DNA from: JBFMFR01 sp040752025
Lineage (GTDB): Bacteria > Chloroflexota > Anaerolineae > Anaerolineales > UBA4823
DNA length: 64,000 bases
Direction: 5' to 3'
Assembly (NCBI GenBank): GCA_040752025.1
Contig: JBFMFR010000037.1
Location: 9,772-73,771, forward strand
The stretch's first letter is position 1, and every line of letters starts with the position of its first letter. Shown piece by piece: positions 35,860 to 44,499 of this stretch. The notes beneath the pieces were generated by a model, which saw nothing but the letters and a program-made list of their open reading frames with translations, did not search any database and was not told where the DNA came from. A program made the position numbers and the translations under genes.

Positions 35860-36782
35860 CGCTCGAACCTCTCGTTGCGGAACAGGAAGTTCCGGTTAGG
35901 TTGCCGCCAGCGCGCCGCCAGGGTGAGCGGCAGCCGCAGCAGGTTAACCAGGTAAGCCAGCCACAAGACGCGCGGCGGTTTGTAACGCCGCAGCCAGCCG
36001 ATCTCGAACTTCACGGCAGCCGCCAACTGCGCCCGGGTGTAGTTCTTGAGCACAAAGCGCAGGCGGTTCTTGTGATAAGTGTACAAAAAACGCGGGCTGG
36101 TGACCGACGACCAGACCGACTCGTGGTGCACCAGCCTGGCCGCGGGGGCGTAGACCACCTGGTAGCCGGCTTTGCGGGCGCGCAGGCACCAATCGGCCTC
36201 TTCGAAATAAGCCGGGAAATAGCCGGGGTCCAGGCCGCCGCAGCGCTCGATCACCTGGCGCCGGATCGCCAGGGCTGCGCCGGTGACGTATTCCACCGGG
36301 CGCGGCTGCTCGTACTGGCCCTGGTCGACCTCATCCCGGCCGTAATGGTTGGACAAACCGTTGGGCAGGAACCAGCCGCCGGCGTGCTGCAGGGTGCGCC
36401 CATCGGGGTTGTAGATCTTGCAGCCAGCAATGCCGATGGCAGGGTCGGACTGCACGGCTTTCACCAGCTCGGACAGCCAGGTAGGCTCCACAACCGTATC
36501 GTGGTTGAGCAAGACGATGATCTCGCCGCGCGCCAGGCGCATCCCCAGGTTGTTGCCCCCGGCGAAGCCCAGGTTGCGCCGGTTTTCGACCAACTGCACC
36601 CCCGGGAAATCCCGGCGCACCAGCACCGCCGAGCCATCGCGCGAAGCGTTGTCGACCACAATCGTTTCGAAATTGGGGTAGTCCTGGCGGCACACCGCCT
36701 CCAGGCAGACGCGCAGATACGCCTGGCCGTTATACGCCAGCACAATGATCGAAACCAAAGCAGGGGCAGACGGGTTGTTCAT
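35856..36782 (-). CDS. Glycosyltransferase family 2 (rhamnosyltransferase-like)
   Basis: The 308-residue protein begins SIIVLAYNGQAYLRVCLEA and has TIVVDNASRDGSAVLV, LNHDTVVEPTWLSELV as the DxD-like metal site, and YFEEADWCLRARKAGYQVV. These features mark the WbbL/RfbF-like rhamnosyltransferase branch of family 2, though donor identity is not proved. Its last residues (NRNFLFRNERFER) are written across one copy of a 17-nt palindrome, so the C-terminus may have been altered by it. It overlaps the next gene by four bases. Confidence 0.87.
   Translation of the reverse strand: MNNPSAPALVSIIVLAYNGQAYLRVCLEAVCRQDYPNFETIVVDNASRDGSAVLVRRDFPGVQLVENRRNLGFAGGNNLGMRLARGEIIVLLNHDTVVEPTWLSELVKAVQSDPAIGIAGCKIYNPDGRTLQHAGGWFLPNGLSNHYGRDEVDQGQYEQPRPVEYVTGAALAIRRQVIERCGGLDPGYFPAYFEEADWCLRARKAGYQVVYAPAARLVHHESVWSSVTSPRFLYTYHKNRLRFVLKNYTRAQLAAAVKFEIGWLRRYKPPRVLWLAYLVNLLRLPLTLAARWRQPNRNFLFRNERFER
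35878..35894. repeat. 17-nt palindromic repeat, copy 2
   Basis: Identical to the copies at 27409 and 38685. It lies in the last codons of the rhamnosyltransferase-like gene. Confidence 0.7.
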
Positions 36783-36836
36783 ATCTGGCTGAGCGCAGGG
36801 TCAAGAAAGGGCCAGTAACAGAAGGAAACTCGAGGA

Positions 36837-38108
36837 CTACCGTTGTTCATAACCAAACCTTTCACAATAATCACCCAGGCGCTCCGCCGCCAGCGCTTGC
36901 AGATCGGGCGGAAGATCCCTGCGCCAGCGGCCCACCGAGGCGCGCTTATCCTCCGAGGTCATGTGCTGGCTGCGCAAAGACCGGTCGCCATCGGCGGCCA
37001 TTACAAGTTGAGCAATCAACGCCGCTTCGCAATCCAGATCGAGACGAGAAAGCAGCTTTCGCAAAACAGCCGGGGTATCCTCAACCAGGTCTTCGTAACG
37101 GATCACGATGCGTTCTCCTGGGCGATACCTCTTCAGGTATTTATGGTAACTTTTCCAAAACTCTTCAAGATGAATGAGCAGCATTTCAGCAGGAGTACGC
37201 TTCGCCTCGAAACCAAAGTCTTCATGGCCGCGCCGCTGGTTAAAGGCCAGCATCGAGCAAAACACATCGCGCAGATCGCGCACCAGGAAGACTTCTCGCG
37301 GCTGCGCATACAGATTGATGAATAACTGAGGAAGGAAATGGTTTGGAAATTTCTCCAGAAAATAGCGGGGGGACTCCTTGCCGATCTGTTCCGCCAGGGT
37401 GCGATAAAACTCGGCGATGATGTGCTTGGTGTTGGCGCACACCATTTCGACCCCCTGGTTTGCCATCCATTGAAAATGCTCGCTGCGGGGGTCAAAATAG
37501 GGGTTGCGACCCGCCAGGAACTTCGAATCGAGCATGGATTGCGGCGTTACCGAATTGCGCAGGTCAGCCGGGCCGCTGGCCACAGCACAAACCTGCATCC
37601 AGTACAGCGCGTGGCGGCTCTCGTAGGGATACTCCTGGACGGCGCAGATTTGGGGATGCCCGGCCAGCAAGCGCATCAGGTAAGTCGTGCCGCTGCGCGC
37701 CCGGCCGGCGCTGACCAACAGAGGCTGCAATTCTCCCGAAACTGCCAGGCGCGGCAGGCAGTGCCGCCCCGTGATGGAAAGGATATCATACGAGCGACCG
37801 GCGGCATCGGTTACACGCAGGTACAATTCGAACTCAGCCGGCAGGAAAAGCACCGAAGTCAAAAAACGAAAATAACACTTCCGAGGTGCGCCATCAACCT
37901 GCTCACCATACACTGCCGGCGATCGCGTGAATACCTGTGTACGAGAAACCAGGTAGAATGAATCGAGATCGACCTGCGCGCCAACGAATACGCCGGCGAT
38001 GAGCAAGATATACCCTTCCAGACGCATCTCCTGGATCACCAGCTTGCCCTGCAAAGCCGGCACCTTCAATGCTTCTTGTCCTACGATCTCAGCGATTTGA
38101 ACGTTCAT
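36837..38108 (-). CDS. Sulfotransferase-family protein (Sulfotransfer_3-like)
   Basis: The start at 38108 (MNVQIAEIV) has a GGA about eight bases upstream and is preferred over a GTG at 38117. The catalytic domain follows a beta-rich front of about 130 residues: VSAGRARSGTTYLMRLLAGHP is the 5'-phosphosulfate loop and LVRDLRDVFCSMLAF the 3'-phosphate motif. It belongs to a different sulfotransferase branch from the three others here. Its front overlaps the end of the Wzt-like gene by 20 bases. The front domain might bind the glycan. Confidence 0.8.
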   Translation of the reverse strand: MNVQIAEIVGQEALKVPALQGKLVIQEMRLEGYILLIAGVFVGAQVDLDSFYLVSRTQVFTRSPAVYGEQVDGAPRKCYFRFLTSVLFLPAEFELYLRVTDAAGRSYDILSITGRHCLPRLAVSGELQPLLVSAGRARSGTTYLMRLLAGHPQICAVQEYPYESRHALYWMQVCAVASGPADLRNSVTPQSMLDSKFLAGRNPYFDPRSEHFQWMANQGVEMVCANTKHIIAEFYRTLAEQIGKESPRYFLEKFPNHFLPQLFINLYAQPREVFLVRDLRDVFCSMLAFNQRRGHEDFGFEAKRTPAEMLLIHLEEFWKSYHKYLKRYRPGERIVIRYEDLVEDTPAVLRKLLSRLDLDCEAALIAQLVMAADGDRSLRSQHMTSEDKRASVGRWRRDLPPDLQALAAERLGDYCERFGYEQR

Positions 38109-39540
38109 TGTCCACATCCAGCGGAGCGGTCGTTAGCCAACTAGCCCCGGGCAGGTTGCAAATGCCGTCATGCAGCAGGGTAACGCCGCGGCTGCGCGGC
38201 GTGATCTCGAACGAAAACAGGCGCTCCAGTTGCACCAGTATTTGCGTATGCCCTTCGATCTCGCCAGGCCTCATCCCGGCTGCCCGCGCGTAGACCTGCG
38301 GCGCCGTCTCGCCCAGGTTTATGCGTAAGATATATTCGCCCGGGCGCAAATCCAATTTGATCTTGCGGGAAAAGCGCAGCCGCTGGCCCTGGCGCAGGCT
38401 GGCGGGCGGCGGGCGGCCCTGCGGGTTGCCCTGCTGCAGCGTCGAACAACTGTGGATCAGGGTATTGCGCTCATCGAAGATGGCATAGCGGCACACCGGC
38501 GTACCCACATCTTCCAGGATTTCGAACTCGGCGAATAGATGCAGCCACTGGCCTTGCTCGAAGACCTGGCAGGCCTGCCCGTTTTCATCGCACACGGCCA
38601 CAAACGTGCAGCGCGCCCGGCCCTTGCCCGTGACTATAACCTTACTCAGGTCCAGCCAGGTGTTTTCCGGCGGCCAGGCAGGCGCGGAACAGGAAGTTCC
38701 GATGGGCGGCGTTACATACAGTGGGCTGTCGCTGCTGAAACCAACCTGGGACAGGTCCGACAGATCATCTTCCAGCTTCAGAGCATGGCTGCTCAACTCA
38801 GGAGAATCTTTCTTCCGTTTCCAATGCGTGTAACGCCGGATGGTCTCGGCTGGCTCGCCCTGGAAGGCAACTTTGCCCTGCTCCAAAAAAATGGCCTGGT
38901 GGCAGTACTGCTGCACCACCCCAGGGCTATGCGTGACCAGGATGATGGCGGTGTTTTGCCGGATCAAAGCCTCCAGGCGGGCGTAGCATTTTTGCTTGAA
39001 GAAAATATCTCCAACCGCCAGGACTTCATCCAGGATCAGCAGGCTGCACTCCAGGAAAGCGAACATGGAAAAACCCAGGCGGGCGCGCATGCCGCTGGAA
39101 TATAGCTTGACCGGGCGATCGAAAAACTCGTCCAGCTCGGCAAAGTCTTCGATTTCAGGCAGGCGCGCCCGCACATACTCCTGGGGCAGGTTGAGCAACT
39201 GCGCGCTGTGATCGATGTTCTCCCGCCCGCTCAACTCGGGGTTGAAGCCGGTGTACAGGCTCAACAAGGACAGCGCCTGGCCCTGGATGGCATAGGTGCC
39301 CGTGGTGGGGCACAGCGTGCCGGTCAGGATCTTGAGCAGGGTGCTCTTGCCGGCGCCGTTGGGTCCCAGGATGCCCAGGATTTGACCCTGGCGCAGCTCA
39401 AAGGAGATATCCCGCAGCGCCCAGAACTCGGCGTGGCAGGGCCGGCGCAGCAGCCATTCCCTGGCGCGGTCGAAGGGATGAGCATAGATCTTAAAACGTT
39501 TTCCCAGGCCATCCACCTTGACTACCGGGTTAGCGCTCAT
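38089..39540 (-). CDS. Polysaccharide ABC exporter, ATP-binding protein with Wzt-like C-terminal domain
   Basis: Walker A is GPNGAGKSTLL near residue 57, the signature region is LYSSGMRARLGFSMF and Walker B is LLILDEVLAVGD. After about 240 residues comes a 240-residue beta-sandwich like that of Wzt, which in O-antigen export binds the finished polymer's end cap. This fits the gene's place beside the membrane partner and glycosyltransferases. One copy of the 17-nt palindrome lies within the linker between domains and reads as part of GTSCSAPAW. The gene overlaps the permease by four bases. Confidence 0.9.
   Translation of the reverse strand: MSANPVVKVDGLGKRFKIYAHPFDRAREWLLRRPCHAEFWALRDISFELRQGQILGILGPNGAGKSTLLKILTGTLCPTTGTYAIQGQALSLLSLYTGFNPELSGRENIDHSAQLLNLPQEYVRARLPEIEDFAELDEFFDRPVKLYSSGMRARLGFSMFAFLECSLLILDEVLAVGDIFFKQKCYARLEALIRQNTAIILVTHSPGVVQQYCHQAIFLEQGKVAFQGEPAETIRRYTHWKRKKDSPELSSHALKLEDDLSDLSQVGFSSDSPLYVTPPIGTSCSAPAWPPENTWLDLSKVIVTGKGRARCTFVAVCDENGQACQVFEQGQWLHLFAEFEILEDVGTPVCRYAIFDERNTLIHSCSTLQQGNPQGRPPPASLRQGQRLRFSRKIKLDLRPGEYILRINLGETAPQVYARAAGMRPGEIEGHTQILVQLERLFSFEITPRSRGVTLLHDGICNLPGASWLTTAPLDVDNERSNR
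38685..38701. repeat. 17-nt palindromic repeat, copy 3
   Basis: Identical to the copies at 27409 and 35878. It lies inside the Wzt-like gene, in the linker between the ATPase and the C-terminal domain, and reads GTSCSA there. Confidence 0.7.
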
Positions 39541-40319
39541 AAGATATCCCTCAACTCAGGCCGCAGCCGGCGCAAAACCAGGGCCCCCAGGAACGTGGAA
39601 GCCAACGCCCAAGCGAGCATCTGCCCCCAGGTAGACCAGGAGGGCACCTGGTGCTGCAAGAACAGGTCGTGGAAACCCACCAGGTAGGGGTAGGCCGGGT
39701 TCCAGCGCAGCACCGCCAGCGCCTGAGGCGAGAGGATGGTTTCCACCCAGATCACCGGTGACAGCCACATCCACATGCGCAGCACTACGCCCAGGGCGTG
39801 GCCGACATCCTGGAAGAAGACGCGCAGCACGGCCAGGAACAGCGCCAGGCCGAAAGCGAAAAATTGGAACAAGCAGCCCACCAGCGGCAGCAGCAGGTTG
39901 GTCCAACCCGGAGGCTGCCCCAAAAGGGGGCCAATCAAAACCAGCAGCGCCAGGTAAATCATCAGCGCCAGCGCATCGCTCAACACCTGGCGGGCGACGA
40001 AGACTTCTTCGGGCAGAGCCAGTTGCTGCAAATAATGTGTATTGGCAATCAAGGCATTGCTGCCCATGCTGATGGCCCTGGAAAAGGTCTGCCAGGGGAA
40101 AAGCCCCGAACACATGTACAGCACGAAGGCATAACTGCTCTTCCCCGGGGCGCGCAGGTTCATCACCTGCACGAAAATCGTAGCATAAATGGCGATCTCG
40201 GCCAGCGGCAGGAGGATGTTCCACAACGCCCCCAGACCAGTGCCGGCGTATTGGCGGCGCAGATCGAGCCAGGCATTGCTCAGGATATAACGGCGGTAGC
40301 GGTACAAATTAGCCAGCAT
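39537..40319 (-). CDS. Polysaccharide ABC exporter permease (Wzm/TagG-like)
   Basis: The 260-residue protein has about six membrane segments and the usual N-terminal LRRQYAGTGLGALWNILLPL of ABC-2 polysaccharide permeases, which places the gate helix and the coupling region early in the protein. FSRAISMGSNALI and LSPVIWVETIL are typical internal blocks. With the ATPase it forms an exporter that moves lipid-linked glycan across the membrane. It lies between the mutase-like gene and the ATPase on the same strand. Confidence 0.9.
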   Translation of the reverse strand: MLANLYRYRRYILSNAWLDLRRQYAGTGLGALWNILLPLAEIAIYATIFVQVMNLRAPGKSSYAFVLYMCSGLFPWQTFSRAISMGSNALIANTHYLQQLALPEEVFVARQVLSDALALMIYLALLVLIGPLLGQPPGWTNLLLPLVGCLFQFFAFGLALFLAVLRVFFQDVGHALGVVLRMWMWLSPVIWVETILSPQALAVLRWNPAYPYLVGFHDLFLQHQVPSWSTWGQMLAWALASTFLGALVLRRLRPELRDIL

Positions 40320-40431
40320 AGCCTTCCCTTATTGCGCTCGGCATTCCAATAACGCTTTCTTGGAGCATATTCCGACCTTCACGATTTTCTATTTTGAAGC
40401 CCATATAAGCAAGCTGCTTCTTTTTCGTCGA

Positions 40432-41853
40432 TCAAAACGCTTGTTGTTCAGAATAACTGCGCTCGGTGTTCACCTGCCACAGGTCGTGCTGCGCGCCCAA
40501 TAGGTTCTCGACCGCCAGCATGCCGGTCAGCATGGAATGGTCCATGTTGTTGTAGCGGTGCATGCCGTTGCGCCCGATGGTTTGCAGGTTCTTGAAGGTT
40601 GACAGGAAATCCTGGAGGATAGCCAATTGTGAGAGGTATTCCTCATCATAAATCGGGTAAGCCATGGGCTGGCGTACCACCATCCCATCGACCACATCCG
40701 CCGCTCTGCCCAGCCCCAGGGCCTCCAGCTCACGCCTGGCCAGCTCGATCAGTTCCCGGTCGGGAAGGCGCCACAATTCATCATCACGCGTGCAGAAATA
40801 CTCGAGCCCCAGGCTGGTTTTGTCCGCCTCCGGCGTCATGGCTGCGCTCCAGTTGCGGAAGTTCTGCACCCGCCCAACTTTGAAACCGGGGCTGTGCACG
40901 TAGATCCACTGGTCTGGGAAAGGCGAAGACTCTTCCAGCGCCAGGCCGACCAAGATGAAATCGCGGTATTTCAGCTTATCCGCCGCCGCCAGCACGCCCG
41001 GCGGGGCGGGCGGGTCCAGGCGCTGGATTAACTGGTTCAGCGGCATGCTGGAGATGACCTGTTCGGTAACCAGCCGCCGGGTTTCGCCCCCTTGCCGCAC
41101 CAGCACACCAGCAATGCGCCGGCCCTCTCGCTCCAGGCGCTGCACTTCTACCCCGGTCTGCACCTGGCCGCAGCGCGCTTCCACTGCCTGGGCGAAGCGC
41201 TCCCACATCATGCCCGGCCCCAGGCGCGGGTAATAGAACTGGTTGATCAGGCTCTTGGCGTCGCCATTGTGATTGCTGAACAGGGCGTTGGTCACCGCCG
41301 TGCGCAGCGACAGGCCCATGATGCGCTGCGCCGCCCACTCTGCCCGGATCTGGTCGCAGGGGATGCCCCACACCTTCTCGGTGTAGGTTTTGAAGAAAGT
41401 TTCATACAGGCGCTGGCCGAAGCGGTTGCTGACCCACTGCTCGAAGGTCTCTTCCTGTGGGTAGGGTTGCAATTGCGCCCTCAAATAGCTGAAAAGGATG
41501 CGAGCGCTTTCCCAGGGTCCCAGGTTGGACAGCGTATTGATCAATTCGATGGGGTAATTGAAGAAACGCCCCCGGTAATAGATGCGCGACAGGCGCGGCA
41601 CCTGGATAAAATCCTCCCCCAGCATTTCTTCCCACAGGCGCTGTACCATCTCGACCTTGGTGTAAAAGCGGTGCCCACCGATGTCGAAGCGATAGCCACT
41701 GTGTATAACGGTACGAGCCAGCCCGCCCACCTGCTCGCTTTTTTCCAGGACCAGCGGGCGCAACTGCTGGCTGACGGCCTGGTAGGCGGCCGCCAACCCT
41801 GCCGGACCTGCGCCGATTACGCAAAGAGAAGTATTGCCGTTAAAAGTATTCAT
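40432..41853 (-). CDS. FAD-dependent oxidoreductase, UDP-galactopyranose mutase-like
   Basis: Starting at 41853 (MNTFNGN), the protein shows the FAD motif CVIGAGPAGLAAAYQAV, then GGLARTV and FDIGGHRFYTK, which is the signature of NAD(P)/FAD-dependent amine oxidase and mutase-like enzymes. TYTEKVWGIPCDQI and IGRNGMHRYNNMDHS mark the family of UDP-galactopyranose-mutase relatives often found at the head of polysaccharide loci. True Glf motifs are not complete, so it may instead be a related sugar oxidoreductase. A longer frame to 41946 has no good start. A strong hairpin lies just before the ATG. Confidence 0.82.
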   Translation of the reverse strand: MNTFNGNTSLCVIGAGPAGLAAAYQAVSQQLRPLVLEKSEQVGGLARTVIHSGYRFDIGGHRFYTKVEMVQRLWEEMLGEDFIQVPRLSRIYYRGRFFNYPIELINTLSNLGPWESARILFSYLRAQLQPYPQEETFEQWVSNRFGQRLYETFFKTYTEKVWGIPCDQIRAEWAAQRIMGLSLRTAVTNALFSNHNGDAKSLINQFYYPRLGPGMMWERFAQAVEARCGQVQTGVEVQRLEREGRRIAGVLVRQGGETRRLVTEQVISSMPLNQLIQRLDPPAPPGVLAAADKLKYRDFILVGLALEESSPFPDQWIYVHSPGFKVGRVQNFRNWSAAMTPEADKTSLGLEYFCTRDDELWRLPDRELIELARRELEALGLGRAADVVDGMVVRQPMAYPIYDEEYLSQLAILQDFLSTFKNLQTIGRNGMHRYNNMDHSMLTGMLAVENLLGAQHDLWQVNTERSYSEQQAF

Positions 41854-41858
41854 AAAAT

Positions 41859-41918
41859 ATACATTCTCATGGTACAAGCGCGCTCCGCCCTCCCGACATC
41901 GGGAACATGAGAATGTAT
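41859..41918 (-). repeat. Long inverted repeat in the leader of the mutase-like gene
   Basis: ATACATTCTCATG (41859-41871) and CATGAGAATGTAT (41906-41918) are a perfect 13-bp inverted repeat, with a second palindrome TCCCGA-CA-TCGGGA at 41890-41903 between them. The outer arm ends five bases before the ATG at 41853, so in RNA the stem would cover the ribosome-binding region of the first gene in the glycan locus. It could be an operator, an attenuator or a small mobile palindrome. Confidence 0.65.
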
Positions 41919-42104
41919 TATCCCTTCTTAATACAATTGTAATCAAATTTTACCAGCAATTCGAGACTCCGAAAACAGTGGGATCGTGATAAACCATTTT
42001 TCCCGCGGGAACCGGGTTTTCGATCGCCTGTCCCTTTTACTCACAAACATCTCAAACTAGGCTATAATTTTCCCTCAGACCCCATGCAACCCACAGGAAG
42101 CACG

Positions 42105-43382
42105 ATGACCGAAACCTTTCCCCCTGCCAATTTCATCCCCACTGCTTCAGCAGTGGAAGGCATCGAAGTGTATCTGCCCGCCCCGGCGCAGGCCGCCCCA
42201 CACCAGGTTGAGGTGGATTTCAAGTGCCCACAGTGTGGGGCCACCACGGCCTACAGTGCTGCAGATGGCGGCTTGACCTGCTCGCACTGCGGTTATTTTC
42301 AGCCGCCCTCTGGCCCGGCGGTGGGCAAGCGCGCCGACGAATTCGAGTTCACCGTCGAGACGATGGCGCGCGCCGCCCAGGGCTGGGGCCAGGAGCGCAA
42401 GGAGATGGCCTGCCAGAACTGCGGCGCGCTGACTTCACTGCCTGCCGAAAGCCTGACCAACACCTGCGCCTTCTGCGGATCGAACAAAGTGATCCAGCGC
42501 CAGGCCCCGCAAGATGTACTGCGGCCGCGCTTCCTGGTGCCGTTCAAGCTGGAGGCGGCTACCTGCGGGCAAGTCGCGCGCCAGTGGCTGGGGAGCAGTT
42601 GGATGACCCCTGCCAGCCTGCAAAAAGCGGCTGCACTGGCAAATTTCACCCCCATCTACCTGCCCTTCTGGACCTTCGATGCAATCTGCAGCGCCGCCTG
42701 GAAAGCGGAGGTAGGCCATCCCAAAACAGAGCGATATTTCGAAAACGGCGAGTGGAAGGAACGCACCGTAACGGAATGGCGCTGGGAATCAGGGCAGGTG
42801 CGCCTGACCATCGATGACCTGACAGTGCCGGGAACAGCGCGCCTGAGCGCCCTGCTGCTGGGAAAGATCCTGGATTTCGACCTGCGCGCCCTGGCGGCTT
42901 ACGAGGCAGATTACCTGGCCGGCTTGCAGGCGCAGAGCTATGACATTCCCCTGGAACAGGCCTGGGAGACTGGCCGGCAGCAGATGCGCGAGCAGACGCG
43001 CCAGGCCTGCGTGGCCCAGGCCAGCACTGCGCAGGTGCGCAACCTGAATATGAACCTGGATTTTTCTGAGGAAAGCTGGCGCTACATTTTGCTGCCCGTG
43101 TACCTGAACACCTACCGGTACGAAGATAAGACCTACCAGGTTATGGTGAATGGGCAAACCGGCAGCGTTGCTGGCCAACGCCCGGTTGATTGGACCAAGG
43201 TAGTACTGGTGTTGGCGGGGTTGCTCTCGCCAGGAGTCCTGCTGATGCTGGTTGGATTGGCAACAGTGGCCCTGGCCGGCATCGGCGTGGGGATCGCCGG
43301 TTTTGGCTTTTTGGTGTTCATCCTGGGTTTTGTGATCGGATCTATCATCCTGATGCAGGCCTACAAGCTAGATGACGCGTGA
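42105..43382 (+). CDS. Zinc-ribbon membrane protein, paralog A
   Basis: The start at 42105 has AGGAAG five bases upstream and is preferred over 42084. Two zinc ribbons are visible: CPQCGATT-CSHCGY near residues 40-62 and CQNCGALT-CAFCGSN near 103-127. A soluble middle follows (PFKLEAATCGQVARQWLGSSW) and two membrane helices end the protein (residues about 355-420). Proteins of this design have been annotated as TFIIB-type zinc-ribbon proteins with unknown function; I cannot improve on that. A -10 box TATAAT lies at 42063-42068. The next gene is a shortened relative. Confidence 0.75.
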   Translation: MTETFPPANFIPTASAVEGIEVYLPAPAQAAPHQVEVDFKCPQCGATTAYSAADGGLTCSHCGYFQPPSGPAVGKRADEFEFTVETMARAAQGWGQERKEMACQNCGALTSLPAESLTNTCAFCGSNKVIQRQAPQDVLRPRFLVPFKLEAATCGQVARQWLGSSWMTPASLQKAAALANFTPIYLPFWTFDAICSAAWKAEVGHPKTERYFENGEWKERTVTEWRWESGQVRLTIDDLTVPGTARLSALLLGKILDFDLRALAAYEADYLAGLQAQSYDIPLEQAWETGRQQMREQTRQACVAQASTAQVRNLNMNLDFSEESWRYILLPVYLNTYRYEDKTYQVMVNGQTGSVAGQRPVDWTKVVLVLAGLLSPGVLLMLVGLATVALAGIGVGIAGFGFLVFILGFVIGSIILMQAYKLDDA

Positions 43383-44499
43383 GAGCAAAATGGAATCGTC
43401 TACCACACTCGAAAACAATCCGTTCGAAGGCTTATCCGCCCAGTGGAGCACCGCTCTAGTGGCAGTGGTATGCGAGCGCTGCGATTGGACCTTTCTTGCG
43501 CCGCCTGACTACGCTCACTATCCTTGCCCCCATTGCTACCAGGCCTCCCTGACGCTGATGGAAAGTTCCCTGGAGGGACTACCTCACCTTTACCCGCCTG
43601 AATTGTTACTGGAATTTACACTGAAACCAGGCGATTTAACCCTGGCCGTTGAACGATTTACCAGGGATATTCCATTCGCGCCGGATGATTTGAATCCAAA
43701 GATGCTCTCCAGGCGTTTGCGCCGGGTGTACCTGCCCATGTGGTTGGTGGACGCAGATGTGAATGCTACCTGGCAGGCGGAGGCCGGCTTCGATTACCAG
43801 GTGGTCAGCCACCAGGATCACTTCGAACAATATGGTGGCGGTTGGAAATCCCGTGAGGTGACCGAGGGGCGCATTCGCTGGGAGCCGCGCCTGGGCACTT
43901 TGAAGCGCCATTATCCCAATGTAGCTGCGCCGGCCCTGGAAGATTCTACCCGCCTGCAAAAAGCCCTGGGAACTTATGAACTACAGCAGGCTCGCCCTTA
44001 CCAGGCTGAAACGATCGCTGAGTCTTTCGTCCGCCTGCCCGACCGCGCCCCGCAAGATGCCTGGAGCGACGCGCAGCCAGCTTTCCAGGCTGCCGCGGCT
44101 CAAGAGTGCCAGGAAGCAACCCAAGCGGGGCACATGCGCCAGTTTAGCTGGTCACCCGAGTATGCCAACCTGAACTGGACTTTGCTGCTGCAGCCCCTCT
44201 TCACCACGTATTACCAGGATGACGAAGGCCGCCCGCAGCCCGTGTTGATCCACGGACAAAACGGGCGCATCGTCGGTGTGCGGCGCGCCTCGATGAAGCG
44301 CGGTCAGAAGGCTGCCCTGACTATACTGGCCGTTGCAATGGTGTTATTCCTGGCAAGCTTACTGGTATCAGCCGCCTCGCTGCTCCTGCCAATCATGCTG
44401 GCGTTCGGCGTGCTGAGTATGACGGCAGCGTTGCTGGTGGGTCTGGGAGCAGTCTACCCTCTGATAGCGGTATGGTGGTTCAACCGCCAGCAGCGCTGA
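43372..44499 (+). CDS. Zinc-ribbon membrane protein, paralog B (reduced ribbon)
   Basis: This 375-residue protein has the same order as its upstream neighbour but only one ribbon (CERCDWTFLAPPDYAHYPCPHC) at residues 30-60, then a soluble middle and two C-terminal membrane helices. Blocks that match are LLLQPLFTTYY against LLPVYLNTYRY and LIHGQNGRIVGVRR against MVNGQTGSVAGQRP. The genes overlap by 11 bases. A duplication followed by loss of one ribbon is likely. Its 3' end overlaps the convergent peroxiredoxin gene by 20 bases. Confidence 0.72.
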   Translation: MTRESKMESSTTLENNPFEGLSAQWSTALVAVVCERCDWTFLAPPDYAHYPCPHCYQASLTLMESSLEGLPHLYPPELLLEFTLKPGDLTLAVERFTRDIPFAPDDLNPKMLSRRLRRVYLPMWLVDADVNATWQAEAGFDYQVVSHQDHFEQYGGGWKSREVTEGRIRWEPRLGTLKRHYPNVAAPALEDSTRLQKALGTYELQQARPYQAETIAESFVRLPDRAPQDAWSDAQPAFQAAAAQECQEATQAGHMRQFSWSPEYANLNWTLLLQPLFTTYYQDDEGRPQPVLIHGQNGRIVGVRRASMKRGQKAALTILAVAMVLFLASLLVSAASLLLPIMLAFGVLSMTAALLVGLGAVYPLIAVWWFNRQQR

